Below the pieces are notes generated by a model. That model searched no databases. It was not told the DNA's origin and worked only from the letters and a program-made list of their open reading frames with translations. Source: Desulfobacterales bacterium (GTDB taxonomy: Bacteria > Desulfobacterota > Desulfobacteria > Desulfobacterales > JAFDDL01). Taken from it: a stretch of 64,000 nucleotides of DNA. The DNA lies in contig JAVEYW010000011.1 of the NCBI GenBank assembly GCA_034003325.1, forward strand, positions 62,001-126,000, read 5' to 3'. Within the stretch, counting starts at the first letter, position 1. Each line of letters begins with the position of its first letter. This document shows positions 38,154 to 46,901 of the stretch, piece after piece. Both the position numbers and the translations under genes were made by a program.

Positions 38154-40766
38154 ATGAACCGATTTCGAGCCTATTTGTCCCGTTTGTTTCACTCCGGCCC
38201 GTCGCCCCAAGATGAGCAGGCGGCGGAGGCGCTTCGTATCGCGTTTAAGGATCGCTATCATCATTTCAAGCTTCTGCTTAATGCCAACAACGATGCGTTG
38301 CAGAAGATGGCCGACATCGAACAGGCGCTTCACCGGCAGCAAAATTTCGGCATGGCTTTTGTTCGAGATCGCTGCACGAGCGTGTCGGTGAACGTGTTGC
38401 GCATGATTCAGAGCCTTGATCGTTTGGCGTCCGCCAAATATCCGGCCCTTCTTTCCCGATTTAAAGAAATCAATGAAAAGATCGCTTGCATTCTGGCGGT
38501 CAAAAAAATACCCACGGAACCGATGCTCGTGGTGCCGGTCAGTGCGATGGATAGACATTCGGTCGATTTGGTTGGCAACAAGATGGCGATGCTCGGAGAG
38601 ATAAAAAACAAGCTTCGGCTCAATGTGCCGGACAGCTTTGCCATCACGACCTATGCGTATGAGTACTTTATTCGGGCAACCGGCCTTCGGGACGAAATCA
38701 ACCGGTTGGTGCAATCTGCGAATGTGGAAGATGTGGAAGGGCTGTACACCTTGAGTGTTCGCATTCGGCAATTGATTCGTCAAGCCGAACTGCCTTCGGA
38801 TTTTCTGAAAGCAATTCAAGAGGCATGGGAAGTATTTTCCGCAGGCGGCCGAAAAGATAAGGCGGTTGCAGTCAGAAGCAGTGCGCTGGGTGAAGATTCC
38901 GAGGGAAGTTCCTATGCCGGCCAGTATCATTCCGCGCTGAATGTCGGCGGCGAAGATATTCCGGAGACCTATAAGGAGGTTGTCGCCAGCAAGTACAACC
39001 TTCATGCCATTATTTACCGGTTACACAAAGGGGTCAGGGATGAAGACGTTCCCATGGCCGTGGGATGTATGGAAATGATCGATGCGGTGGCCGGCGGTGT
39101 TCTGTATAGCCAAAACCCCGTGGGAGGCGCCCATGGGGATGCGGTCGTGATCAATTCCGTTTGGGGATTGCCCAAGACGGTGGTGGATGGCACCGCCCCC
39201 AGCGATTCGTTTATCGTTTCCAGAACCTCGCCCCATGCCATTTTACAGCGGGAAATAGGGTCCAAGGACATTAAATACGTCTGTTGCGATACCGATTCCG
39301 GGCTTTGCCGGGAAATGGTGTCGGCATCGGCGGCAACCAGCCCGTCTCTTGACGATACGCAGGTGGTAGCCCTGGCTAGAATGGCCCTGATGCTCGAATC
39401 CTATCACAACCATCCCCAGGATATCGAATGGGCGATTGACGCCAGGGGGGAGATCTTTGTGCTGCAATGCCGTCCGCTTCAGCAGATGAAGCGGACGGAA
39501 CAAAAGCCTTTTGTACAGACGGTGCCGGCGGATGTGTATCCGATTCTGGCCGAGGGCGGCGTGACGGTTAGCCCCGGCGCAGCTTGTGGTACGGTGTTCC
39601 CGGTTGAAAAACAGGCCGATGCCTTAAGCTTTCCGAAAGGGGCGGTTCTTGTTGCGCGACAAGCGCTGCCTGCATGGGCCTCGTTGTTGAATCGGGCCGC
39701 CGCGGTGGTAACGGCCCAGGGCGGCGTGGCCGGCCATTTGGCCAGCGTTGCCCGGGAATTTGGAATCCCGGCCCTTTTTGCGCTTGAAGATGTCATGAGC
39801 CGGTTGCACCCGGGGGATCAGGTGACGGTGGATGCGGACAACCAAAAAATCTACCGGGGATGTGTTCAGTCGCTCTTAACGGAGGACAAAACGGCAGCCC
39901 CCGATATTACCGGAAGTCCGGTCTATAATATTCTCAAAAAGGCTTCCGAATGGATTGTGCCGCTGAACCTGCTGGATCCGGACGCCAGGGAATTTGCGGC
40001 CGAAAACTGCCAAACCTTTCATGATATTACCCGCTTTATTCATGAAAAATCTGTGATGGAGATGTTCAGCTTCGGGAAAAACCACAGCTTTCCGGAAAGA
40101 TCCGGCAAGCAACTCTATTATCGCGTTCCCATGCAATGGTGGGTGTTGAATTTGGATGACGGCTTTACCACGGAAGTGACCGGAAAATACGTGAAGCTTG
40201 AGAACATCGCTTCTGTGCCGATGCTTGCCTTCTGGGACGGGTTTGCCGCGGTTCCCTGGGACGGCCCGCCCGCTATCGATGGAAAGGGCCTGATGGCGGT
40301 CATGTTTCAATCCACGACCAACCCGTCTCTCGTGACCGGCGTTCGAACGAAGTACGCCGAGCAGAACTTCTTTATGATCTCAAAGAATTTTTGCAGCCTC
40401 AATTCCAGGCTAGGGTATCATTTTTCCACGCTTGAGACCCTTGTCAGCGACCGAAAAAGAGAAAACTACATCAGTTTTCAGTTCAAAGGGGGCGCCGCTG
40501 ATTTTCACCGAAGAATCTGCCGCACGGTTTTTATCGGCGAAATATTGGAAAAATACGGGTTTTGGGTGAAAATCCGTGAAGATCATCTAAGCGCCCGCAT
40601 TCAGGAAGAGTCGCAGGCGTACATAAAGGCTCGACTTGCTATTTTAGGATATTTAACCCTTCATACTCGGCAACTTGATATGATCATGGGCAACGGGGGC
40701 CAGGTCGCTTATTATCAGTCCAAGCTACAGCGGGACATTGAGTCCCATATCTTAACGGCATTTTGA
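38154..40766 (+). CDS. PEP-synthase-like protein lacking the PEP-binding barrel
   Basis: 870 residues from ATG 38154 (upstream in-frame residues look non-coding). After a helical N-terminal region (about 1-140) comes a PPDK/PEP-synthase ATP-binding domain (about 165-480: VAVRSSALGEDSEGSSYAGQ, AGGVLYSQNPVGG, DIEWAIDARGEIFVLQCRPL), then the swivelling His domain with VTAQGGVAGHLASVAREFGI (about 535-575). The last 270 residues are not the TIM barrel of true PEP synthases and are unfamiliar. Without the barrel it may phosphorylate another partner rather than make PEP. It lies directly after the TauE operon. Confidence 0.85.
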   Translation: MNRFRAYLSRLFHSGPSPQDEQAAEALRIAFKDRYHHFKLLLNANNDALQKMADIEQALHRQQNFGMAFVRDRCTSVSVNVLRMIQSLDRLASAKYPALLSRFKEINEKIACILAVKKIPTEPMLVVPVSAMDRHSVDLVGNKMAMLGEIKNKLRLNVPDSFAITTYAYEYFIRATGLRDEINRLVQSANVEDVEGLYTLSVRIRQLIRQAELPSDFLKAIQEAWEVFSAGGRKDKAVAVRSSALGEDSEGSSYAGQYHSALNVGGEDIPETYKEVVASKYNLHAIIYRLHKGVRDEDVPMAVGCMEMIDAVAGGVLYSQNPVGGAHGDAVVINSVWGLPKTVVDGTAPSDSFIVSRTSPHAILQREIGSKDIKYVCCDTDSGLCREMVSASAATSPSLDDTQVVALARMALMLESYHNHPQDIEWAIDARGEIFVLQCRPLQQMKRTEQKPFVQTVPADVYPILAEGGVTVSPGAACGTVFPVEKQADALSFPKGAVLVARQALPAWASLLNRAAAVVTAQGGVAGHLASVAREFGIPALFALEDVMSRLHPGDQVTVDADNQKIYRGCVQSLLTEDKTAAPDITGSPVYNILKKASEWIVPLNLLDPDAREFAAENCQTFHDITRFIHEKSVMEMFSFGKNHSFPERSGKQLYYRVPMQWWVLNLDDGFTTEVTGKYVKLENIASVPMLAFWDGFAAVPWDGPPAIDGKGLMAVMFQSTTNPSLVTGVRTKYAEQNFFMISKNFCSLNSRLGYHFSTLETLVSDRKRENYISFQFKGGAADFHRRICRTVFIGEILEKYGFWVKIREDHLSARIQEESQAYIKARLAILGYLTLHTRQLDMIMGNGGQVAYYQSKLQRDIESHILTAF

Positions 40767-40940
40767 CCACCCTGAAGGGGTGTGCGATTTGCCTTCGATT
40801 TACTGTCTTTCGACGTGACGTCTTTCAGCGCCTGTTTTTTTCCGCGCTCATAGCGGCTATTTCGGGTCTTATTTAAGCCATGGTTGAAAAACGCCTTGAC
40901 GGCTTGTAAATCGCTATGTTACAAGGCTTCCCACGCTTTG

Positions 40941-41016
40941 GCCGGCGTAGCTCAGGTGGTAGAGCAGCTGATTCGTAATCAGCAGGTAGGCGGTTCAAAT
41001 CCGCCCGCCGGCTCCA
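40941..41016 (+). tRNA. tRNA-Thr (anticodon CGT)
   Basis: 76 nt with encoded CCA. Acceptor GCCGGCG/CGCCGGC, D-loop CTCAGGTGGTAGAG, anticodon stem GCTGA/TCAGC around TTCGTAA giving CGT, T-arm GGCGGTTCAAATCCGCC. Confidence 0.97.
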
Positions 41017-41026
41017 TAAGAACCGA

Positions 41027-41058
41027 AGGGCTATGGGGTTTCCCATAGCCCTTTTTTT
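41027..41058 (+). terminator. Rho-independent terminator of tRNA-Thr
   Basis: AAGGGCTATGGG / CCCATAGCCCTT stem with a short GTTT loop and a T-run, 10 nt after the tRNA. Confidence 0.92.
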
Positions 41059-41352
41059 GATATTATTCTCAATTCAATTTTAAATATTATTCATTATAGG
41101 GCGATTTTGCTTTTTCTTTATAGCGGTCTGGGAAGTTTATTTCATATTATTGTTACATTTATTACATGTTTTCACGAGATGTTTAGGTCAATATGTGCAC
41201 ATCATACTGATAAAATTATAATTTTATTTTAGAGTTTGTTGGTACATTTTTTGCTTTTTCCACAACCAAGCAGGATGCAATACATAGTTTAATCGAATCT
41301 AATTTCGCTTTTTACGGGTAAATCAGCCTTAGAAGAGAAAAGGAGGGGTATT

Positions 41353-42117
41353 ATGTGCTGTGAGGCGTATCTTAGAAAAGCCAACAAACTGGGTGTTGTC
41401 CTTGTTCTTCTCCTATCCTTGTGGTTGCCTTATGATGTAAGTGCCGCTCTTATTGAGAAAGATTTTCTTGTAAATAATGATAAGCTTCTGACGTTAGACC
41501 AGGGAACTAATCTTGAATGGCTTGATCTCACCCAGACTGCCGGATTATCCTATAGCAGTGTCCAAGGACTCTTGGTTCCCGGGGCTGCTTTGCATGGGTT
41601 TCGCTATGCATCGCTTGCCGAAGTTGAAACCCTCTTTTTTCACTCGGGTATAAATAGCCCATATCCTAATACAACAGACGTTGATGGAATACTTAACTTA
41701 CTCAGCCTTATGGGATCTCCATTGACCCAATATCAAGACTTGGGCGGTTTCCCGCCTACGGCTACAATACAAACTAATATAGCCGATGTTCTTACAGGTG
41801 ATTGGCATTGGTTTATTATACCAGACCCGATTTACAATCCAACAGGCGTTGGAGGTTATAAAGCAAGTTATCTTTTCTCTTCTACTTTATATAATAATAA
41901 TACGGGCGACTCAGCTTCCAGTGCTGAAGCAAATCCATGGGAAAATGTTTTTTTTCCCGGTGATCAAGGTGATTCCTATGCGAGTTGGCTGGTACGGGCA
42001 TCCGAAGATGGACAAGGCTCGAACGGACCCGTTGTTCCAGAGCCTTCTACCCTGCTTCTTTTTTGGTTCGGTTCAGTCGGCATTATTGGTGCCAGCATAA
42101 AGAGAATAAAAAAATAA
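41353..42117 (+). CDS. PEP-CTERM sorted exported protein
   Basis: 254 residues. Signal peptide (about 12-32, LGVVLVLLLSLWLPYDVSAA), a Ser/Asn-rich secreted body, and a C-terminal PEP-CTERM signal: VPEPSTLLLFW, hydrophobic helix and basic end KRIKK. Processed by an exosortase in the inner membrane and usually linked to exopolysaccharide. AGGAGGGG precedes the ATG. The region 41060-42180 is markedly AT-rich compared with its neighbours, which suggests recent transfer. No exosortase is in the window. Confidence 0.9.
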   Translation: MCCEAYLRKANKLGVVLVLLLSLWLPYDVSAALIEKDFLVNNDKLLTLDQGTNLEWLDLTQTAGLSYSSVQGLLVPGAALHGFRYASLAEVETLFFHSGINSPYPNTTDVDGILNLLSLMGSPLTQYQDLGGFPPTATIQTNIADVLTGDWHWFIIPDPIYNPTGVGGYKASYLFSSTLYNNNTGDSASSAEANPWENVFFPGDQGDSYASWLVRASEDGQGSNGPVVPEPSTLLLFWFGSVGIIGASIKRIKK

Positions 42118-42141
42118 TTCGACAAACTATTCGGGTACAAT

Positions 42142-42174
42142 AAGGCAGGGTCGTTAAAAACCCTGCCTTTTTTT
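42142..42174 (+). terminator. Rho-independent terminator
   Basis: AAGGCAGGGT / ACCCTGCCTT stem and a T7 tail directly after the PEP-CTERM gene. Confidence 0.92.
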
Positions 42175-42179
42175 ATTTG

Positions 42180-42521
42180 TGCGCCAGGCATGGCGCGTAG
42201 CGCCTTGGTTGGCGCAGCAGGGAGAGACGGATTCCGCATCACCGCGTTCTGCCGGACAACTATATTACCGGCAACCTTGTGGATTTCGGTCGAGGAATAG
42301 GCTATCTTCACTGATTTCTGACCGGCGAAGAGCTGACACCACCAGAAGTGACTGCCCGGCTTACCACCCCCTGCATCGGAAACCCTGGCATGGGTGGCAA
42401 TGTTCTATGGCAGGGCTTGTCGGGATTACGAACTTGAGGTATTGGCCTATGGCAGGTTTTATATTGTCTGCGGGGTGCGGCATTTTATAGGAGACAAATT
42501 TTACAAAAGGGATAAAAAGCA
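42180..42521. other. Stretch of about 340 bp without a convincing gene
   Basis: Translation of the plus strand near 42240-42370 gives gene-like words (LPDNYITGNLVDFGRGIGYL, TGA, FLTGEELTPPEVTARL) but with stops and no start, so it may be the relic of a lost gene. No promoter or hairpin stands out; GATAAAAAGCA precedes the TVP38 start. Confidence 0.4.
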
Positions 42522-43250
42522 ATGACACAGGACAAAAAGAGGACGCTGATCAGCAAGGTTGTCGTGGTCGGGCTCGTTGCGCTTGGCATTGCCGCCTTCC
42601 GATATTTTGACATCGGGCAATACCTTTCCCTCGACTACATTAAGATGTCGCAGGAAAAATTTCACACGCTCTACCTGTCGCATCGGTTTATGGTCATTGC
42701 CGCTTACATGGGAATCTACATCGCGGTCGCCGCCCTGTCGCTGCCCGGCGCCGTGGTGCTTACGCTGGCAGGCGGCGGGCTGTTCGGTCTAATTGTCGGA
42801 ACTGTGGTCGTCTCCTTTGCCAGCACCATCGGGGCCACCCTGGCCTGTTTTGTCTCCCGCTTTCTCTTGCGGGAATGGATTCAGAACAAATTCAGCGATA
42901 AACTTACGACCATTAATGACGGCATCGAAAAGGAAGGAGCATTTTATCTTTTTTCCCTTCGTCTGGTGCCGATTTTTCCGTTTTTTGTCATCAACCTGCT
43001 CATGGGGCTTACCCGCATGCGGCTGTTCACCTTTTTCTGGGTGTCGCAGCTCGGCATGCTTGCCGGGACCGTTGTTTATGTGAATGCCGGCAAAGAACTG
43101 GCCAAGATTGAGTCCTTGTCCGGCATCCTGTCACCAGGGGTTCTGATTTCATTCGTGGTGCTCGGTCTTTTTCCGATCACCATGAAAAAGCTGCTGGCCT
43201 TTTATAACCGGAAATTCAGGCCGGAGGTGGCGAGTATCCGCGACAAATAG
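42522..43250 (+). CDS. TVP38/DedA-family (VTT domain) membrane protein
   Basis: 242 residues, five or six membrane segments. The VTT core has SLPGAVVLTLAGGGLFGLIV and FASTIGATLACFVSRFLLRE, then LRLVPIFPFFVINLLMGLTR. Family members are lipid scramblases or transporters of the inner membrane. It stands upstream of the DUF547 and mercuric-reductase-like genes, a grouping I recall from other proteobacteria. Confidence 0.9.
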   Translation: MTQDKKRTLISKVVVVGLVALGIAAFRYFDIGQYLSLDYIKMSQEKFHTLYLSHRFMVIAAYMGIYIAVAALSLPGAVVLTLAGGGLFGLIVGTVVVSFASTIGATLACFVSRFLLREWIQNKFSDKLTTINDGIEKEGAFYLFSLRLVPIFPFFVINLLMGLTRMRLFTFFWVSQLGMLAGTVVYVNAGKELAKIESLSGILSPGVLISFVVLGLFPITMKKLLAFYNRKFRPEVASIRDK

Positions 43251-43285
43251 CATAAATAAATCCCGTGGTGGACAGGAATATGCCC

Positions 43286-43406
43286 AATCCGGCAAAGCCG
43301 GATGCTGGGATGCTGGGATGCTGGGATGCTGGGATGCGTAAAAGCCATTTTTCACCTTAGGCGAATATACACGCAAAAGCGTGCATGTTTCTGGTAGTGG
43401 GTCTGA
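43286..43406 (-). repeat. Dispersed intergenic repeat, copy 5 (inverted, expanded)
   Basis: CCGGCAAAGCCGG, then four full GATGCTGG units (43300-43335; other copies have about three), spacer, then TACACGCAAAAGCGTGCATG. Unit number varies between copies, so it behaves like a small tandem repeat within a mobile repeat. Confidence 0.88.
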
Positions 43407-43464
43407 CAGGCTCAACATATCCACGACTTGAAGCGGAACATCGACGATTGGAAGGAAGATAACC

Positions 43465-43566
43465 ATGACACAAAAACCGAATATCGATCAGTTATGTATC
43501 GCTACAATTCGGACTCCGGCAATGGGTGCAGTCCAGGCGGTCAACTTGGGTTATCCCGGCACCCCC
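43465..43566 (+). pseudogene. Captured transketolase N-terminal fragment
   Basis: The frame in front of the DUF547 protein starts with MTQKPNIDQLCIATIRT, PAMGAVQAVNLGYPGTPM, which mirrors a transketolase start (compare [19 protein letters not shown] and [15 protein letters not shown] in the tkt gene at 20853). After the Pro-Gly-Thr-Pro it runs into a signal peptide instead of the rest of transketolase. Not a copy of the local tkt, as the codons differ. Confidence 0.75.
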
Positions 43567-44391
43567 ATGAAAACAGTTGTACACGCGATTTTTCTCACTG
43601 GCATGGCGGCGTTTCTTTTGGCCGCGGTGTTGGCTATTTCGACGAATGTTGTATCGGCGCAGGTGTTTGACCAGACGTATGATCGCTATGATAAGGTCTT
43701 GAAGGCATATGTCACGGATGGCCGCGTGAACTATAGCGGCCTTAAAAATGCCCCCAAGGTACTGGACCCTTATCTGGAAAGCGCCGCCGGGGTTCCGGAA
43801 GAAGAATTCAACTCATGGACGGAATCTCAGCGACTGGCGTTCTTGATCAACCTCTACAACGCGGCCACCCTGAAGCTGATTATTGACCACTATCCGGTCA
43901 AGAGCATCAAGGATATCGGCAGCTTCTTGAAGGGACCCTGGGATCAGCCGGTTGTAAGACTGTTCGGCAGGACCCTCACCTTGAATCATCTGGAACACGA
44001 CATTCTGCGCAAGCTGTATAGCGAGCCCCGTATCCACATGGTTCTGGTCTGTGCCGCCAAGGGATGCCCCCCCCTTCGCAGCGAGGCTTACCTTGCCGAC
44101 AAACTGGATGCACAGCTTGACGACCAATCCTGGCGGTATCTGGTTAGCCCGGCCGGTCTTCGCATTGACCGCGAAAAAAAGGTTGTCTATTTCTCATCCA
44201 TCTTTAAGTGGTACGGAGAAGACTTTATCGCCAGGTACGCACCGGCCACCGGATTTACCGGACTCGACAAAACCGAGCGTGCCGTTGCAAACTTTTACAG
44301 CCAATACCTTGCCGCCGCTGATAGTCACTTTCTCTCGGTGGGCGGGTATTCGGTCAAGTACCTGAATTATGACTGGTCATTGAATGAGTAG
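43567..44391 (+). CDS. DUF547-family exported protein
   Basis: 274 residues from ATG 43567: signal peptide MKTVVHAIFLTGMAAFLLAA followed by VLAISTNVVSA, then the DUF547 domain with FDQTYDRYDKVLKAYVTDGR, SQRLAFLINLYNAATLKLII, HMVLVCAAKGCPPLRSEAY. The single conserved Cys-Pro-Pro (GCPPL) may be functional. A longer start at 43465 would add a transketolase-like piece that would bury the signal peptide, so 43567 is preferred even though a GAAGATAACC stretch precedes 43465. Confidence 0.85.
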   Translation: MKTVVHAIFLTGMAAFLLAAVLAISTNVVSAQVFDQTYDRYDKVLKAYVTDGRVNYSGLKNAPKVLDPYLESAAGVPEEEFNSWTESQRLAFLINLYNAATLKLIIDHYPVKSIKDIGSFLKGPWDQPVVRLFGRTLTLNHLEHDILRKLYSEPRIHMVLVCAAKGCPPLRSEAYLADKLDAQLDDQSWRYLVSPAGLRIDREKKVVYFSSIFKWYGEDFIARYAPATGFTGLDKTERAVANFYSQYLAAADSHFLSVGGYSVKYLNYDWSLNE

Positions 44392-44489
44392 ATGGGCTAT
44401 GGGTGATGGGCTATGGGTTTCCAGCGTTCCTCTATCGCCTATTGCCTATAGCCTATTTCCCCCGGCGCAGCCGGTTAAGGAGGATGCCA

Positions 44490-46013
44490 ATGTTAAAAGA
44501 TGAAAGTGATCAACCTATATTAACCCCGTGGGACAAGCATAACCAACAGCTGGCATCGCATGTTCATCCGGCTGATTGGCAGAACCCCACCCCCGCGTCC
44601 CGCTACAACTTGGTTGTCATCGGTGCTGGAACGGCAGGACTTGTCTGTGCGGCCGGGGCTGCCGGCATGGGGGCAAAGGTTGCCCTGGTTGAACGTCACC
44701 TGATGGGCGGTGATTGCCTGAATGTCGGCTGCGTGCCGTCCAAGGCCATAATCAGTGCGGCCCGCGTAGCCGCCGCTGTGCGGGATGCCGCGGCGTTCGG
44801 CGTGCAGGTTCCAGGCGGCGTGAAGGTTGATTTCAGCCAGGTCATGGAACGTATGCGTCGCCTGAGAACGTCCATCGCCCCCAACGATTCCGTCCAGCGC
44901 TTCAGCGACATGGGGATCGATGTGTTTATAGGAAACGGGCGGTTTGTCGATGCCGAAACCATAGATGTCCATGGCCGTCAGCTGAAGTTTAAAAAAGCGG
45001 TTATTGCCACCGGCGCACGGGCAGCGGCGCCCCCCATTGAGGGGTTGGATGAGGTAGCGTATCTGACCAATGAAACCGTTTTTTCCCTGACTGAACTGCC
45101 TAAAAAGATGGCCATCATCGGCGCTGGGCCTATCGGCTGTGAAATGGCCCAGGCTTTTGCACGATTCGGTTCGGAAGTGTTTCTAATCGAAACCATGCAC
45201 GGCATTTTGCCCAGGGAAGACAAGGACGCATCCGGCATCGTCTTGGAATCCATGCGCAAGGATGGTGTCAAGCTGCTTTGCTGTGGCAAAGGGTTGAAAC
45301 TGGCCAGGGTCGATGGGGGCAAAATCCGTCTGACTGTGGATTCCCACGGAAAGATCTATGATGAAGTCGTAGATCAACTCCTGGTTGCTGTGGGACGCGC
45401 ACCCAACGTAGAGAACATGGGGCTGGAAGACGCTCGCGTGACGTTCACAAAAAAAGGCGTACAGGTCAATGATCGGCTTCAAACGAGCAACCCCGACATT
45501 TATGCGGCCGGGGACATTTGTTCGCCCTATCAATTCACCCATGCGGCCGATTTCATGGCGCGCATTGTCATTCGCAATGCCCTGTTCCTTGGCCGCGCCA
45601 AGGTTAGTGCGCTGACCATTCCGTGGTGCACTTACACGGAGCCGGAAATTGCGCATGTCGGTCTGTACGAGAAAGAGGCCCGGGAACAAGGGATCGCTGT
45701 CGAAACCTTCACAAGGCAATTACAGGAAGTCGATCGATCGATTCTTGAAGGTCATACCAACGGACTGGTCCGCGTGCACATCCGCAAAGGCACGGATAAA
45801 ATCATTGGCGCCACCATCGTGGCATTTGACGCGGGCGATATGATTTCTGAATTGACGCTTGCCATGAGCCATGGGTTAGGGCTCAAACACCTTTCGGCTA
45901 TCATTCACCCTTACCCGACCCGGGCGGAAGCGATCCGGCAGGTGGCCGACGCTTACAATCGCACTCGGCTGACACCACGGGTCGCAGCGCTGTTGAAATG
46001 GTGGCTGAAATGA
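44490..46013 (+). CDS. Mercuric-reductase-like FAD disulfide oxidoreductase
   Basis: 507 residues from ATG 44490 (AAGGAGG 6 nt upstream). The FAD fold YNLVVIGAGTAGLVCAAGAA, redox-active disulfide GGDCLNVGCVPSK, NAD fold AIIGAGPIGCEMAQAFARFG and IYAAGDICSPYQFTHAADFM, C-terminal dimer motif HPYPTRAEAIRQVADAY are all present. It lacks the N-terminal HMA domain and the C-terminal CC of MerA, so mercury reduction is unlikely. With TVP38 and DUF547 upstream, it may act on a membrane-linked thiol. Confidence 0.9.
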   Translation: MLKDESDQPILTPWDKHNQQLASHVHPADWQNPTPASRYNLVVIGAGTAGLVCAAGAAGMGAKVALVERHLMGGDCLNVGCVPSKAIISAARVAAAVRDAAAFGVQVPGGVKVDFSQVMERMRRLRTSIAPNDSVQRFSDMGIDVFIGNGRFVDAETIDVHGRQLKFKKAVIATGARAAAPPIEGLDEVAYLTNETVFSLTELPKKMAIIGAGPIGCEMAQAFARFGSEVFLIETMHGILPREDKDASGIVLESMRKDGVKLLCCGKGLKLARVDGGKIRLTVDSHGKIYDEVVDQLLVAVGRAPNVENMGLEDARVTFTKKGVQVNDRLQTSNPDIYAAGDICSPYQFTHAADFMARIVIRNALFLGRAKVSALTIPWCTYTEPEIAHVGLYEKEAREQGIAVETFTRQLQEVDRSILEGHTNGLVRVHIRKGTDKIIGATIVAFDAGDMISELTLAMSHGLGLKHLSAIIHPYPTRAEAIRQVADAYNRTRLTPRVAALLKWWLK

Positions 46014-46019
46014 AGAGTG

Positions 46020-46844
46020 CTACACGCCAATCTTCAGAATTTTGGCTGCGTTTTCGCCCAAGATTTTCTTTTTGGCGTCCGCTCCTATCGGAAGATTTTC
46101 GATGGCCTGCGCATTATCGATCAGGCTGGACACGCCGGGCCAGTCCGAACCATAGACGACCCTATCGGAAAGGCGTTCAAACCCGGGGAAATACTCGAGC
46201 AATTTTTTCGGCGGAAGGCCCGATATTTCCATATGAATGTTGGGATGCAGCCGGGTAACGGCAAGGGCCTTTTCATACCAGATCGGCCGGCCGCAGTGGC
46301 ATTGAAGAAGGACGAGGTCCGGAAAATCGACGGCCACATCATCAAGGAAGAGCGGATCCCCGTACTTGAGTTTTGCCCCGGCAAAGGTCGATGAACCGGT
46401 ATGAAATGAGATGGGAAGCCCCAGCTCCTGAGCCTTTGCATAGAGCGGATAGACAATCGCGTCATTGGGATAAAAATACTGATAGGTGGGATACATTTTA
46501 ATTCCCCGGAACCCGTATTTTTCAGTAAGCCGCTGAAGTTCCCCAGCCATATTCGAACAGGTATAAGGGTTTAAATTGGCAAAGGGAATCAGCCGGTCAC
46601 TGGCCGAGCAGAACTTGGCCGTGGCTTCGTTGGTGGCGATGCCGGTAACGGCCGGAGAGATATCCGCCAGAATGACGGCATAATCAATTTGCGCTTCATC
46701 CATTAATGCAAGGAATTTTTCCGGGGAAGCATAGGTTTTAATCATCCATTCCAGCCGGTTGCCCCAGGACAGGCGTAAAAAATCCGCCAGGGATTGAGTC
46801 ATGGGCTGGTAGTCGGTCAGATGAATGTGAAAGTCTATTTTCAT
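46020..46844 (-). CDS. Amidohydrolase (ACMSD-like TIM barrel)
   Basis: 274 residues. Metal ligands HIH in MKIDFHIHLTD, His in GLPISFHTGSS, HC in LLQCHCGRPIW and Asp in VYGSDWPGVSSL: the amidohydrolase_2 pattern. Acts on an unknown carboxylate or cyclic amide. GGAG before ATG 46844. It shares strand and spacing (57 nt) with the operon at 46902-53592 and could be its last gene. Confidence 0.9.
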   Translation of the reverse strand: MKIDFHIHLTDYQPMTQSLADFLRLSWGNRLEWMIKTYASPEKFLALMDEAQIDYAVILADISPAVTGIATNEATAKFCSASDRLIPFANLNPYTCSNMAGELQRLTEKYGFRGIKMYPTYQYFYPNDAIVYPLYAKAQELGLPISFHTGSSTFAGAKLKYGDPLFLDDVAVDFPDLVLLQCHCGRPIWYEKALAVTRLHPNIHMEISGLPPKKLLEYFPGFERLSDRVVYGSDWPGVSSLIDNAQAIENLPIGADAKKKILGENAAKILKIGV

Positions 46845-46901
46845 ACGGTACTCCTTTTAAAACGGCTTGGTTCTTATTCGGCCGGATGATACGCCGTGTT
46901 G

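Noticed and set aside
42240..42420. Possible third selenoprotein at a TGA in GYLH-TGA-FLTGEEL
   Set aside because: No start upstream, further stops, and no SECIS-like hairpin; more likely a relic.
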